From NCBI RefSeq assembly GCF_036961565.1, contig NZ_JBAMDD010000007.1:186001-250000 (forward strand): a stretch of 64,000 nt of DNA, written 5' to 3'. How positions within the stretch are numbered: position 1 is the stretch's first letter; every line of letters begins with the position of its first letter. The stretch comes from Chitinimonas sp036961565 (GTDB lineage: Bacteria; Pseudomonadota; Gammaproteobacteria; Burkholderiales; Chitinimonadaceae). Below are positions 26,939 to 36,367 of this stretch, one piece after another. The translations under genes were made by a program, and so were the position numbers. The notes beneath the pieces are model-generated. The model had not been told where the DNA came from, did no database searches, and was given only the letters and a program-made list of their open reading frames with translations.

Positions 26939-28504
26939 ATGGATGCGATCGCCGTACAGCAGCAGGCCCATCTGGCCATGCCGGGCAAGGTTCATCAACG
27001 CAGATGGGGGCTCAAGCAGGGCCTCTACCTGTTCTTTGCGATCCTGATACTTGGTCAGAGCGCCCTGGCCTGGCTAGCCTGGCACAGTGCCAGCCGGCTG
27101 ATGATAGGCGGCACCCGCTACCAGCAGATCATCAACGCCAAGGATCTGGTGGCCGATATCCTGCCGCCGCCCGCCTACCTGATCGAGGTGCATATGCTGG
27201 CACATGATCTGGCAGCCAACCCCAGCCCCGTAACGCAACAGCGCTTGCGGCGGGAGATGGCGCGCTATGTCGACCGCATGCGTCACTGGCGCAATAGCCC
27301 CCTGCCGCCCGAGGTACTGCACACCTTGCTGACCCAGGCCGAGCCCGCTGGCCAGCACTACCTGGCGCAGCTGGAATCCCGCTATTTGCCCGCCCTTGCC
27401 AGCCAGGATGCCACGCTGATTGCCAGCAGCCAGGCGGCGCTGGACAGGCTGTTCCTGATACATCGTGCAAGCATAGACGCCCAGGTGGATGCCGCCCGGC
27501 ACTATCTGCAGACGCAGGAGCAGGCTGCCGTAGCCGGCATACAACAGGGCAAGCTGCGGATACTGCTGCTGTACGGACTCAGCATGCTGATCCTGCTTGC
27601 GGGGGCGTGGCTGGCCTGGCGACGGCTGGAACAGCTGCTGGGCGGCGAGCCCAGCGCAGCCCGCCAGGCCATACGCCGGCTGGCGCGTGGTGATCTGGCG
27701 CAGGCGACGGCCATCAAGCCGCACGACAGCAGCAGCCTGCTGGCCGAGCAGGAGCAGATGCGCCAGCATCTGCTGGTGGTGCTCAAGGAGATACAGCAAG
27801 GCAGCCTGGCCCTGGAAGCGCATGCCGCCGAGATCGCCAGCAACACCGAAGCCATGCGCCAGCAGAGTGACCGGCTGGCACAGGGTATAGGCCAGACTCA
27901 CGCCTCGCTGGAACAAATACGCTTTGGCATCAGCCACACCCGCCAGAGCGCGGTGGCCAGCGCCAGCCTGACCGAGGCAGCGCGCCTGCGTACCCGCCAT
28001 GGCATAGAACTGGCCATGACCGCCAGCAGTGAAATGCGCCAGATCGCACAATTGCTGAAGCTGGTGGACGACATTGCCTACCAGACCAATATGCTGGCGC
28101 TGAACGCCACCATAGAGGCTGCCCGAGCCGGCCCGCATGGCCGTGGCTTTGCCGTAGTCGCCAACGAGGTGCGCAAACTGGCGCAGCGCAGCCAGAACGC
28201 CGCCACCGAGGTGAGTGGCATTACCGATCGCATACAGAGAATGGCCGACGAAGCCGTGGAGGAGTTCGGTGAACTCGATCATGCGGTGGATGAAGCCGCC
28301 CTGCGGGCCAGCGAAGTGGCGCAGGCCACCGAGCTGCAGGCAGCAGGTACGCGCCATATCGATGAGGCGCTCACCGGCTTTGCCCAAGCAGCCCAGGGCG
28401 ACAGCGCGGCAGCCGAGGAACTGGCCACCACGGCCGAGGAAATGAGCAGGCTGGCCGAAAGCCTGCGCCAGCGCCTGGCCTACTTCCGCCTGCCTACGGG
28501 CTGA
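26939..28504 (+). CDS. Methyl-accepting chemotaxis protein
   Basis: 521 aa from ATG at 26939 after AGGGGGAAGC; a GTG five codons upstream is less likely. Topology: TM1 near residues 25-50, a periplasmic sensor of about 150 residues, TM2 near 205-225 (ILLLYGLSMLILLAGAWLAW), a HAMP-like segment beginning LGGEPSAARQAIRRLARGDL, then the cytoplasmic coiled coil with signalling tip DDIAYQTNMLALNATIEAARAG and GRGFAVVANEVRKLAQRS. It couples ligand sensing to CheA/CheW. The ligand is unknown and the sensor resembles no named domain to me. Confidence 0.93.
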   Translation: MDAIAVQQQAHLAMPGKVHQRRWGLKQGLYLFFAILILGQSALAWLAWHSASRLMIGGTRYQQIINAKDLVADILPPPAYLIEVHMLAHDLAANPSPVTQQRLRREMARYVDRMRHWRNSPLPPEVLHTLLTQAEPAGQHYLAQLESRYLPALASQDATLIASSQAALDRLFLIHRASIDAQVDAARHYLQTQEQAAVAGIQQGKLRILLLYGLSMLILLAGAWLAWRRLEQLLGGEPSAARQAIRRLARGDLAQATAIKPHDSSSLLAEQEQMRQHLLVVLKEIQQGSLALEAHAAEIASNTEAMRQQSDRLAQGIGQTHASLEQIRFGISHTRQSAVASASLTEAARLRTRHGIELAMTASSEMRQIAQLLKLVDDIAYQTNMLALNATIEAARAGPHGRGFAVVANEVRKLAQRSQNAATEVSGITDRIQRMADEAVEEFGELDHAVDEAALRASEVAQATELQAAGTRHIDEALTGFAQAAQGDSAAAEELATTAEEMSRLAESLRQRLAYFRLPTG

Positions 28505-28675
28505 CCTAGCACGCGCCGCTTACGCCGTGTCAGAAAAGGGCTGTATGAACGACCCAGGTTTGCGACGAAGCCACGCTTAGCGTACCGGCTAGGCGTGCGC
28601 AGCCGGCAAGGATTTGGCCCCCGGCGCCAGCTCGCGCGGGGCTATCCACCGCGCGCTGACTATGCGAGGTTGTCC

Positions 28676-29293
28676 ATGACACATCTTACGCTTGCACTGT
28701 GCTTGCTCAGTGCCACCACCCTGGCGGCCCCCATAGACGAAGCCTATGCCGCCTATGCCCGTGGCGACAGGCCGATCGCGCTGCAGCGCTACCGTCAGTT
28801 GGCCGAACAGGGCCACGCCCTGGCGCAGTTCAACTACGCCATGATGCTGCGGCGGGGAGAAGCTGGGCAAACCCAGGAGGACTGGCTGGTCTGGCTGGAA
28901 AAAGCGGCCACCGGCGGCGTGATGAATGCCAACTATGTATTGGGCCTGGCCTATGAGCGCGGCGATGGTGTGCCGGTATCGCAAGTGCTGGCGACGCGCT
29001 GGTTCAAACTGGCGGCCGAGCAAGGCCATACCGAGGCGCAGCTCGACCTGGGCACGCAGTACTTCCTGGGACGTGGCGCACCCAAGGATTACACCGAAGC
29101 AGCACGCTGGTACGAGAAGGCCGCCGAGGGCGGCAATATGGGGGCGCAGTACCTGATCGCCTCCATGTACGAGCATGGCGACGGCAGGCCTGTCGATATC
29201 GCCCAGGCCTTGATGTGGTACACCGCTGCCGCGCGCCAGGGCGACCCGGCTGCAAAACTCAAGGCCGAGGTGCTGGCCCGCAGCCGCCCCTGA
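28676..29293 (+). CDS. Secreted Sel1-repeat (TPR-like) protein
   Basis: 205 aa from ATG at 28676. A short signal peptide precedes four to five Sel1-like repeats (for example AEQGHALAQFNYAMMLRRGEAG, GGVMNANYVLGLAYERGDG, EQGHTEAQLDLGTQYFLGRG, EGGNMGAQYLIASMYEHGDG), a solenoid of helix pairs used for protein contacts. It lies between two chemoreceptor genes in the same orientation, but spacers of about 170 and 240 bases argue against one tight operon. No specific partner can be assigned; Sel1 proteins often act in envelope stress, secretion or polar complexes. Confidence 0.85.
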   Translation: MTHLTLALCLLSATTLAAPIDEAYAAYARGDRPIALQRYRQLAEQGHALAQFNYAMMLRRGEAGQTQEDWLVWLEKAATGGVMNANYVLGLAYERGDGVPVSQVLATRWFKLAAEQGHTEAQLDLGTQYFLGRGAPKDYTEAARWYEKAAEGGNMGAQYLIASMYEHGDGRPVDIAQALMWYTAAARQGDPAAKLKAEVLARSRP

Positions 29294-29530
29294 CTGCCCC
29301 GTCCACCGGGCCAGTTCATCCCAATGGCGCAGAGGCTAGCCCACGCAGCCGAACGCCTGGGCGGCACAACCATGGTTGTTGGTATGGCCGGCGGGCCGGT
29401 ATCGCAGCCTGGCGACATGGATAAAACTTCATGACAAGGATATATTGTCTACAAAGCCAGCACGCATAAGGCTTAGCGGATAGTGAGGAAGCCCTGACGT
29501 ATAAGACAGACAAACAACAGGAGTACCACC

Positions 29531-31150
29531 ATGACCTTGCGAGCCAAGCTGATTGTTCTTGTCATCGGACTTCTGGTCATGATGCTGGGGTTGGGCATTA
29601 ACAACCTCACCCGTCTGGCCAGTACCAATGCCGCCTTTGCCACCACTTACAAGGACCGCGTCGTCCCACTGGATCAGCTCAAGGTGGTGGCCGACATGTA
29701 TGCGGTCAATATCGTGGATACCACCCACAAGGCCAATCACCAGACCATCACCGCAGCAGCGGCGCGCACTGCCGTGGCAGAGGCCAATAAACAGATACGG
29801 ACAAACTGGCAGGCCTACACCGCCACCGAGCTCACTGCGGAAGAAAAGCAGCTGGTGGCCGAGGCGGAAACCGCCATGAAGGCTGCCGACATGGCAGCGG
29901 CCAAGCTCGATCAACTACTGGCTGCGGGTGACACCACCGGACTGGACGCCTTCGCCCGCACCGACCTCTATCCGGCCATAGACCCGATATCGGGCAGCAT
30001 CTCCAAACTGGTTGAGCTGCAATTGAAAGAGGCACGCAAGAACTTTGCCTCTGCCCAGGATGACTATGCCCATACCCGGATGGTGACCTGGATTACCCTG
30101 CTGGCCGCCATGGTGATTGCAGGGGGTGTATCCGCCTGGCTGCTCAATGGCATGAACCGCAAGATCGGCACACTGCGTGAAACCCTGCGGCAGGCCCGCG
30201 ACAAGCGTGACCTGACCTTACGGGTGCCGGTGACCGCCAACGACGAGATAGACAGCATTGCCCGCGCCTACAACACCCTGGCCGACAATATGCAAACCCT
30301 GGTGCAGGCCGTGGCCAAGGCGGTGGACACCGTCAATCACGAAGCCGAACAACTGGCCAACACCACCCAGCAGGTGGCCCTGGCCTCCAACGCGGGTTCC
30401 GAGGCCACCAGCGCCATGGCCGCCGCAGTGGAACAGGTCACCGTCAGCATTGCTCATGTGGCCGATAATGCCCACGAGGCCCACGAGCTGGGTGCCACCA
30501 GCCGGCAACAGGCAGCCAGCGGCGCAGACCAGATACGTGCCACCGTAAGCCATATGCAGGCGATAGACCGCGCCGTGGCCGAGGCCGCGGGCAAGGTGAC
30601 CACCCTGGGCCAGGATGCCCAGCGCATCACCTCTGTCGTCAGCGTCATCAAGGATGTGGCCGACCAGACCAATCTGCTGGCGCTCAATGCCGCCATTGAA
30701 GCTGCCCGGGCCGGCGAACAGGGACGCGGCTTTGCCGTGGTGGCCGATGAAGTGCGCAAGCTGGCCGAACGCACGGCCAATGCCACCATCGATATCCAGC
30801 AGATGGTGACCCAGATAGGCGGCAACAGCGAACAGGCTGTCGGCGCAATGAACACCACGGTGGAGCGAGCCCATGAATGTGCCGAGCTGGCCAGCCGCGC
30901 CGGGCTATCCATTGCCGCCATCACCGAGGGGGTGGACGCCAGCGAACAGGCTGTCGCCAACATTGCCGAATCACTGAACGAGCACAAGGCCGGTACCCAG
31001 CAGATAGCGCAGCAAGTGGAGAAGGTCGCCCAGATCAGCGAGGAAAACACCGCCGCCGTGGCCGCCATGAACCAGACGGCAAGCATGCTGGGCCGGCTGA
31101 CCCATGAGCTCTGCGGCGAGGTTAACCAGTTCCGCTACGATGCCCGCTGA
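29531..31150 (+). CDS. Methyl-accepting chemotaxis protein with four-helix-bundle sensor
   Basis: 539 aa, ATG after CAGGAGTACCACC. TM1 is at residues 7-25. The periplasmic region (about 30-185) has the 4HB_MCP pattern, including AVNIVDTTHKA and a late acidic FARTDLYPAIDPI segment. TM2 is near 190-210, followed by a HAMP domain and the signalling domain with DVADQTNLLALNAAIEAARAGEQGRGFAVVADEVRKLAERT split around the tip hairpin. The C-terminus lacks a CheR-tethering pentapeptide. It is a second chemoreceptor in the same region, with a different sensor from the one at 26939, so the two likely detect different ligands. Confidence 0.94.
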   Translation: MTLRAKLIVLVIGLLVMMLGLGINNLTRLASTNAAFATTYKDRVVPLDQLKVVADMYAVNIVDTTHKANHQTITAAAARTAVAEANKQIRTNWQAYTATELTAEEKQLVAEAETAMKAADMAAAKLDQLLAAGDTTGLDAFARTDLYPAIDPISGSISKLVELQLKEARKNFASAQDDYAHTRMVTWITLLAAMVIAGGVSAWLLNGMNRKIGTLRETLRQARDKRDLTLRVPVTANDEIDSIARAYNTLADNMQTLVQAVAKAVDTVNHEAEQLANTTQQVALASNAGSEATSAMAAAVEQVTVSIAHVADNAHEAHELGATSRQQAASGADQIRATVSHMQAIDRAVAEAAGKVTTLGQDAQRITSVVSVIKDVADQTNLLALNAAIEAARAGEQGRGFAVVADEVRKLAERTANATIDIQQMVTQIGGNSEQAVGAMNTTVERAHECAELASRAGLSIAAITEGVDASEQAVANIAESLNEHKAGTQQIAQQVEKVAQISEENTAAVAAMNQTASMLGRLTHELCGEVNQFRYDAR

Positions 31151-31192
31151 AGGCCTGCTGCGCACTGAAAATAGGGGAAAGGCGGGGGCCTG

Positions 31193-32644
31193 CTACACCT
31201 GCCGGCAACGGTAGCACCAAAGCGCCGGCCCCAGTGGCTCCGGGGCGGCGGGTACCAGAGTCAGGCTGCTCTCCCCCAGTTCGGCCTGGCATGGCAGGTC
31301 AGTGGCCAGCCAGTCGTGATCGAGCAGCACGATGGCCTCGTAACCATTGGCCGGCCCCGGTTGCAGATAGAGCGCCCGCTGACCATCGCCGGTTACCGGA
31401 ATCAGCCGTATGGCCTGTGCCTCCTGCCCCAGCCAGCGCGCCGTGACAAACAACAGGCCATCGGCCTGGGGCAGGCTACGTACCGGCCGCGCCAGCCACC
31501 ACCCTCGCCCGGGCATCTGCAGGGCCAGCAAGCCAGCGGCCAGCAGCGCGGCACTATCACCGGGCAACAACAGGCCCACACCGTTCTCGTCTATGTCCTC
31601 CACCTGGGCGCGGCGCAGGTAAGGGTCGTTCTCCAGCATGCGCTCGTTCTTCTGGCCCAACAGGCCACGTATGCGAAGGAAATCAAAAGCAGTCTGCAAC
31701 TGTCCCAAGCGGGAGGCGACTATATTGGGACAACGTCCGCTGCGCGCCACCCAGCCATGCACCAGCTTGTCGAACACCTCAGGCTGGGCATTGGCAGGCA
31801 GCCAATCGAGCAGGCCGCCCGTCTGCAGCACCGACTGGGCATAACGCGCCTGCTGTGCCACCGCCTCCAGCCCAAAGCACAGCGCCGGTGATGCCGCACT
31901 AGGCCCCCCCCAGCCGACCAGTCGGCTGGCCTCATTGGCATCCGGGTCCATGACCAGGGGCGTGGAGCGGTGAAAATCCGGGGCAATAAAGACATGGCCG
32001 GCAAGCTGGCGGCAACAACGCGCAGCCAATGCCACCTCATGGCCTTCCACCACGGCAAAGGCATCATGACTCAGCAGCAGATAGGCCAAGGCACGGGCCG
32101 GCTCGTCCTTGCTGTCGCCAATATGGCTGCCCAATACCCCGTGCCGCACCAGCGCCAGGTAGATGTCCACCGGCCCTGCCCAGATCACTGCCGCCTGTTG
32201 TGGGTCATACAGCGCCCTGGCCGTGTGGGCCAGGCCCAACCAGTGCAGATAGCCAGCAGCCCAGTCACGCAGGTCACCGATACGTCCGGTGCCCTTCTGC
32301 AACTGCACCGTCTCGCGTACCGCCTCGATATAGCTGGCATTGGCCAGTTGGTCGGCCAGCAAGGCCAGGCGCTTGCCAGTCATGTCGCGCCGTACCGGAT
32401 TGTCCTTGTTGGTCGCCAGTTCTTCCAACGCCTGATCAGCCCATTGCCGTGCTGTAGGGTCCAGCGCGTCTATCAGCTTGCGGGCCGCCGGGCCGCTGGG
32501 AGACGCCGCCATGCCCTCGCGCAAGGCTTCCGCCAGGCCATCCAGCGCCGCAATCACGGGCTGGCCAGGCAAGCGCTCCAGAATCAGGCGCAACTCACGT
32601 AGGGGTGTGTCGGTCTGGAAAATCGGTAGCAGGCGGTCAAACAT
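31193..32644 (-). CDS. Conserved-looking hypothetical protein with possible PilZ-like C-terminus
   Basis: 483 aa, no signal peptide or membrane segments, so probably cytoplasmic. The N-terminal 300 residues are alpha-helical and Ala/Leu-rich. Near residues 345-420 a segment VEDIDENGVGLLLPGD followed by alternating strands (WWLARPVRSLP, LLFVTARWLG) resembles the DxSxxG part of PilZ-like beta-barrels; the RxxxR motif needed for c-di-GMP binding is not obvious, so this is tentative. It ends with a Cys-Tyr-Arg-Cys. It lies 67 bases downstream of a solute-binding protein gene on the same strand and may be the last gene of that operon. Confidence 0.6.
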   Translation of the reverse strand: MFDRLLPIFQTDTPLRELRLILERLPGQPVIAALDGLAEALREGMAASPSGPAARKLIDALDPTARQWADQALEELATNKDNPVRRDMTGKRLALLADQLANASYIEAVRETVQLQKGTGRIGDLRDWAAGYLHWLGLAHTARALYDPQQAAVIWAGPVDIYLALVRHGVLGSHIGDSKDEPARALAYLLLSHDAFAVVEGHEVALAARCCRQLAGHVFIAPDFHRSTPLVMDPDANEASRLVGWGGPSAASPALCFGLEAVAQQARYAQSVLQTGGLLDWLPANAQPEVFDKLVHGWVARSGRCPNIVASRLGQLQTAFDFLRIRGLLGQKNERMLENDPYLRRAQVEDIDENGVGLLLPGDSAALLAAGLLALQMPGRGWWLARPVRSLPQADGLLFVTARWLGQEAQAIRLIPVTGDGQRALYLQPGPANGYEAIVLLDHDWLATDLPCQAELGESSLTLVPAAPEPLGPALWCYRCRQV

Positions 32645-32711
32645 GGGGCTAAATCTACTCAGGCATGGATAGTATTCTCAGGCTTGGACGCCTTCAGGTA
32701 CAGGGTAGTTA

Positions 32712-33485
32712 TCAACAACGGCGGGCTTTTTTGCAGGCCGCCAGAAATGCCGTTTCATAGCGTTCCAGAATAGCCTTTGTTTCGCCAGCGTCCACCATTG
32801 CAGCCAGTGCCTGCTCCAGGCGGCCGCGCTCATCCTGCCACGGCGAGGTCCGTGACATCGAGACATAGCGCATGACCTTGTTGGGCCGCACCCATTCTGC
32901 CGCTTTGACCCGGCCGGCAAACTGTGGGTTCTGCAGGAAGGTGGCGGCCACATTGGCACCCGCCGGTACCACATCCACCCGGCCCGCCACCAGCTTGCGG
33001 AAATTGGTCATCAGATCAGGTGCTTCATCCTTCTTTAGCTTGTTGTCGCCATCGAATTCATCAAAGTAGTGCAGCCCCCGTATCACGCCCAGGCGCAGGG
33101 GATACAGATCCTCGTACTTCCTTACCTTGCGCTTGTCATCGCGGCGCAGAAAGAAATAGGTGGGCGACCCCGCCGCATAGGGTGGCTCCAGCAGCACCAT
33201 CATGGGTTCACGCTCTGCCGTCATGGCCAGCCCCATGGTGACATCGGCCGTCCCTTCCTGCAGCATGCGCAGACAGCGCACCAAAGGGCACTCCACGATC
33301 TCCAGTTTTACATTGAGGCGCTCCGCCAAGCGCGCCATGATCTCCACATGGGAGCCGGCATAGCCCGTCGGTGTGACTTCCATATAGGGGGGCAGTGGGC
33401 GCAGGGCAAATATCAGCTTGTCCGGCGCAGCCCAGGTGGTAGCCGGTCCCAGCAAACACAGCAGCGCTACCCATAGGCGAGACAT
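32712..33485 (-). CDS. Periplasmic substrate-binding protein (SBP_bac_3 type)
   Basis: 257 aa with a signal peptide ending Thr-Trp-Ala-Ala. The family-3 fold is indicated by LPPYMEVTPTGYAGSHVEIMARLAERL and LQEGTADVTMGLAMTAERE, typical of amino-acid-binding or transporter-like sensory proteins. No ABC permease or ATPase is adjacent, so it may be an orphan sensor/binding protein like those common in chemotactic Neisseriales. It starts eight bases after the alpha/beta-hydrolase stop, hence is probably co-transcribed with it. The C-terminus ends with Cys-Lys-Lys-Ala-Arg-Arg-Cys, which could form a disulphide. Confidence 0.82.
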   Translation of the reverse strand: MSRLWVALLCLLGPATTWAAPDKLIFALRPLPPYMEVTPTGYAGSHVEIMARLAERLNVKLEIVECPLVRCLRMLQEGTADVTMGLAMTAEREPMMVLLEPPYAAGSPTYFFLRRDDKRKVRKYEDLYPLRLGVIRGLHYFDEFDGDNKLKKDEAPDLMTNFRKLVAGRVDVVPAGANVAATFLQNPQFAGRVKAAEWVRPNKVMRYVSMSRTSPWQDERGRLEQALAAMVDAGETKAILERYETAFLAACKKARRC

Positions 33486-33493
33486 CAGCAGCC

Positions 33494-34345
33494 CTATTCT
33501 GCCTTCAAGAAACTGCTTGCCACGGCAATCTGGTCTTCCTGCAGAAAGGTGGGGGCATGCCCTACCCCTTCAAAATCCACCCACGCCGCCTTCGGCCCCC
33601 GCTCGCTCATGGCACAGGCGGTATCCACACTGAGCAGATCCGACTGCGCACCACGGGTCAGCAGAACGGGGCAGCGGATGTTGTCATACAGCGGCCAGAG
33701 ATTGACATCATCGCCAGCCGCCTTCTGGAACGGTATGGCGATACCAGGGTCGTAGTTCAAGCGCCAGCCATTGCCATCTGGCTTGAGCATCACCTCGGTA
33801 AGAAACGCCCACTGCGCATCGCTGTGCGGGCCAAAAGGCGCCGATACCGCACGTATATAGGCCTCTGCCGCCGCCCGCGATGGCATGGCCGGCGCCTTGC
33901 CGACGTATTCACCTATGCGCGCCAGGGCACTTGCCGCCAGCACCGGGCCCACATCATTGAGCAGCAGCCGGCGTATGGGCGTACCCGGCATGGCCGCCAG
34001 TATCATGCCTATCAAGCCACCCATGGAAGTGCCTACCCAATGCACGGTAGCCACATTGAGACGGGCAATCAGCACCAGCATGTCCTGCACATAGAGCGGC
34101 ACCTGGTAGCCCATGGGGTCTCGCAACCAATCACTTTCCCCCCTGCCCACCACATCGGGTGCAACCACCCGAAAATCGCCAGCCAGCGCATGGGCCAGGC
34201 TTTCAAAATCCCGCCCATTGCGGGTCAAGCCGTGTGCGCAGACCACTACCCGTGGGTTGGCCGCATCACCCCATTCCCGATAGGCCATACGGTATACGCC
34301 CGTTTCGCGGCCAACCAGCACATGGGCAAGTCGAGGTGCTGACAT
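33494..34345 (-). CDS. Alpha/beta-hydrolase
   Basis: 283 aa, ATG after AGGAGACACGC. The oxyanion HG motif is at CAHGLTRNGRDF (37-48), the nucleophile elbow is VGTSMGG with Ser107, and the late histidine is in FEGVGHAPTF. The sequence PDVVGRGESDWL is typical of hydrolases near the epoxide-hydrolase / carboxylic-ester-hydrolase branch. It is cytoplasmic. Substrate is unknown. It is first in an apparent three-gene minus-strand unit with the solute-binding protein and the 483-residue hypothetical. Confidence 0.85.
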   Translation of the reverse strand: MSAPRLAHVLVGRETGVYRMAYREWGDAANPRVVVCAHGLTRNGRDFESLAHALAGDFRVVAPDVVGRGESDWLRDPMGYQVPLYVQDMLVLIARLNVATVHWVGTSMGGLIGMILAAMPGTPIRRLLLNDVGPVLAASALARIGEYVGKAPAMPSRAAAEAYIRAVSAPFGPHSDAQWAFLTEVMLKPDGNGWRLNYDPGIAIPFQKAAGDDVNLWPLYDNIRCPVLLTRGAQSDLLSVDTACAMSERGPKAAWVDFEGVGHAPTFLQEDQIAVASSFLKAE

Positions 34346-34530
34346 GCGTGTCTCCTGCGAGTCATCTGTATGGGGGATACTCAGTTATAGGCTGGAGACA
34401 CGGCCCTGCGGGGAAATAATGGCCGTGAGGAATGCACAGGAGAGGCATGGCAAGCGGTGTGCAGCGCCCGGAGATAGGCGCCAGTGCGGGCCCGCCGCAG
34501 TCGGCGTTCCCGCTGGCAAGGCAGCGGGAT

Positions 34531-34824
34531 TTAGCTACGCATGGCCCTGACGGCAAAGGCTATCGCAGCAATCAGCCCTATCAGGTAGGCATTGCTGAGC
34601 TTGAAACGCCGGTCGAGCAGCTTGAGCACCAGTCCGCCGGCCACACACCATGCGGGCACCATCACAAACTGCTTGAACAGGCCGTAAGCCGCAGCCTGCA
34701 GCAGCTCGCCGGAGAACCCGCCAAACAGGGGCTTGAGCGCCAGGGCGAGATTGATCAGTACCAGGCCTATCACCACGGCACGCGGCACGGGCATATCCAG
34801 CACCGGCTTATCCTCTGCCTGCAT
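34531..34824 (-). CDS. Small integral membrane protein, unknown
   Basis: 97 aa with three predicted hydrophobic helices (about 15-33, 45-66 and 75-92). It starts ATG at 34824, where TGATG overlaps the stop of the 68-residue frame upstream, and GAGGGGG provides a ribosome-binding site. It has no recognised domain. Coupled position after an old yellow enzyme gene suggests a shared transcript but not a function. Confidence 0.6.
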   Translation of the reverse strand: MQAEDKPVLDMPVPRAVVIGLVLINLALALKPLFGGFSGELLQAAAYGLFKQFVMVPAWCVAGGLVLKLLDRRFKLSNAYLIGLIAAIAFAVRAMRS

Positions 34825-35030
34825 CAACGCCCCCTCGCCATCTGACCATCGCGCCGCAGCCCGGCCTGGACAATATTGCCCAGTGAGCCCGTCAGCCGCT
34901 TGCCTGCAGCGTCGTGCATGGCCTGATACAACGCGAGCACGTCCTCACAGCATAGGTGGCACAGCACGACACGCGTGCCGGGATGGGTGGTCTGGTGCAT
35001 AAGCGGCAACTCACTGGGCAAGGCCGCCAT
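34824..35030 (-). CDS. Small Cys-containing hypothetical protein
   Basis: 68 aa from ATG at 35030, which begins one base after the old yellow enzyme stop; an internal ATG at 35000 would give 58 aa. It contains Cys-His-Leu-Cys-Cys followed by a regular amphipathic stretch (EDVLALYQAMHDAAGKRL) and ends in the TGATG overlap with the membrane protein gene. The gapless fit between two genes supports real translation. Metal binding by the CxxCC motif is possible but unproven. Confidence 0.45.
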   Translation of the reverse strand: MAALPSELPLMHQTTHPGTRVVLCHLCCEDVLALYQAMHDAAGKRLTGSLGNIVQAGLRRDGQMARGR

Positions 35031-35031
35031 T

Positions 35032-36138
35032 CTACCCCTGGGCGTAGTCGACCGTAGCGCGGGCCGTGCTGCCCTGCGGCGCAGCGCGCAAATACTGGGC
35101 GGGCCACGCTGCAGGCAAGCCCAGACTGGCCGCTGCGTGCAAGGGCCAATACGGATCACGCAACAACTGCCGCCCCAACAACACCAGATCAGCCTGCCCC
35201 TGCGCCAATATGGCCTCGGCCTGGGCCGCATCGGTAATCATGCCGACCGCGCCGCTGGCCAGGCCGGCCTCACGCCTTACGCGTGCAGCAAAGTCCACCT
35301 GATAGCCCGGCCCCACCGGTATCTGCGGTGCCAATGCACTGCCGCCCGACGATACGTCGAGCATATCCACGCCCAGGTGTTTCAGCCTGGCAGCCAGTGC
35401 CACGGTCTCATCGGCGCTCCAGCCACCCTCCACCCAATCGGTGGCGGAGACCCGCACCAGCAGGGGCAAACCATCGGGCCAGACACCCCGCACTGCCTCC
35501 ACCGTCTCCAGCAGCAAGCGAATCCGGTTTTCGAAGCGGCCACCGTAGCCATCGGTACGGCGGTTGCTCAATGGCGACAGGAACTGGTGCAGCAGGTAGC
35601 CATGGGCCGCATGCACCTCGGCCACCTGGAAGCCCGCCGCCAAAGCGCGTCGGGCAGCATCGGCAAACGCCTGGGGAATGGCAGCCAAACCTGCTGCATC
35701 GAGTGCCTGTGGCTGTGGGTAATTATCCGCAAAGGCCAGTTCGCTTGGCCCCACGACAGTCCAGCCGCCTTGATCCAGCGGTACGACGCCGCTGCCCGAC
35801 CAGGGCCGGTAGCAGCTCGCCTTGCGCCCCGCATGCGCCAGCTGTATGCCAGCCACCGCCCCTTGCGAGCGGATAAATCGGGTAATCCGCGCCAGCGGCG
35901 CGATATGCTCATCCGACCAGATGCCAAGATCCTGCGGACTGATACGCCCTTCCGGCAGCACGGCTGTGGCCTCGCTGATGATCAGGCCAGCGCCGCCAGC
36001 GGCATAGGTTCCCAGGTGCACCAGGTGCCAATCATTCGCCATGCCCTCATGAGCCGAATACTGGCACATGGGCGATACCGCAATGCGGTTGGGCAGGGTC
36101 AGTTCGCGCAGGGTCAAGGGTTGAAACAGACGGGACAT
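35032..36138 (-). CDS. NADH:flavin oxidoreductase, old yellow enzyme (YqjM/XenA class)
   Basis: 368 aa FMN-dependent TIM barrel. Cys25 in VSPMCQYSA is the redox-tuning cysteine of the YqjM/XenA class. The substrate-binding HAAHGYLLHQFLSP motif with paired histidines follows, then NRRTDGYGG and the FMN phosphate site GVGMITDAAQAE with LLGRQLLRDP. It reduces activated alkenes such as enones, maleimides or nitro compounds with NAD(P)H. ATG follows GGAGCGTATCC. It heads a unit with two small genes. Physiological substrate is unknown; a role in electrophile detoxification is usual. Confidence 0.93.
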   Translation of the reverse strand: MSRLFQPLTLRELTLPNRIAVSPMCQYSAHEGMANDWHLVHLGTYAAGGAGLIISEATAVLPEGRISPQDLGIWSDEHIAPLARITRFIRSQGAVAGIQLAHAGRKASCYRPWSGSGVVPLDQGGWTVVGPSELAFADNYPQPQALDAAGLAAIPQAFADAARRALAAGFQVAEVHAAHGYLLHQFLSPLSNRRTDGYGGRFENRIRLLLETVEAVRGVWPDGLPLLVRVSATDWVEGGWSADETVALAARLKHLGVDMLDVSSGGSALAPQIPVGPGYQVDFAARVRREAGLASGAVGMITDAAQAEAILAQGQADLVLLGRQLLRDPYWPLHAAASLGLPAAWPAQYLRAAPQGSTARATVDYAQG

Positions 36139-36367
36139 GGATACGCTCCGGTGTAGATAGAGGTGAAGCGCCGCATTCTGCGCGGCGCCCGATCAGGACT
36201 CAATCGAGGATTTCTCGGCCACCATTGAATCTGGCTCAGCCATCGCACTGTCGACAATTGGCAGGGCGCAACCACCATGACAGTGCACAAAGGTGTCACC
36301 TGGCTGTCACGTGCAGGCGGCGGGCATAGGGCGCATCATTCCGCCTCACACTGGGGAGCTTCATTCC

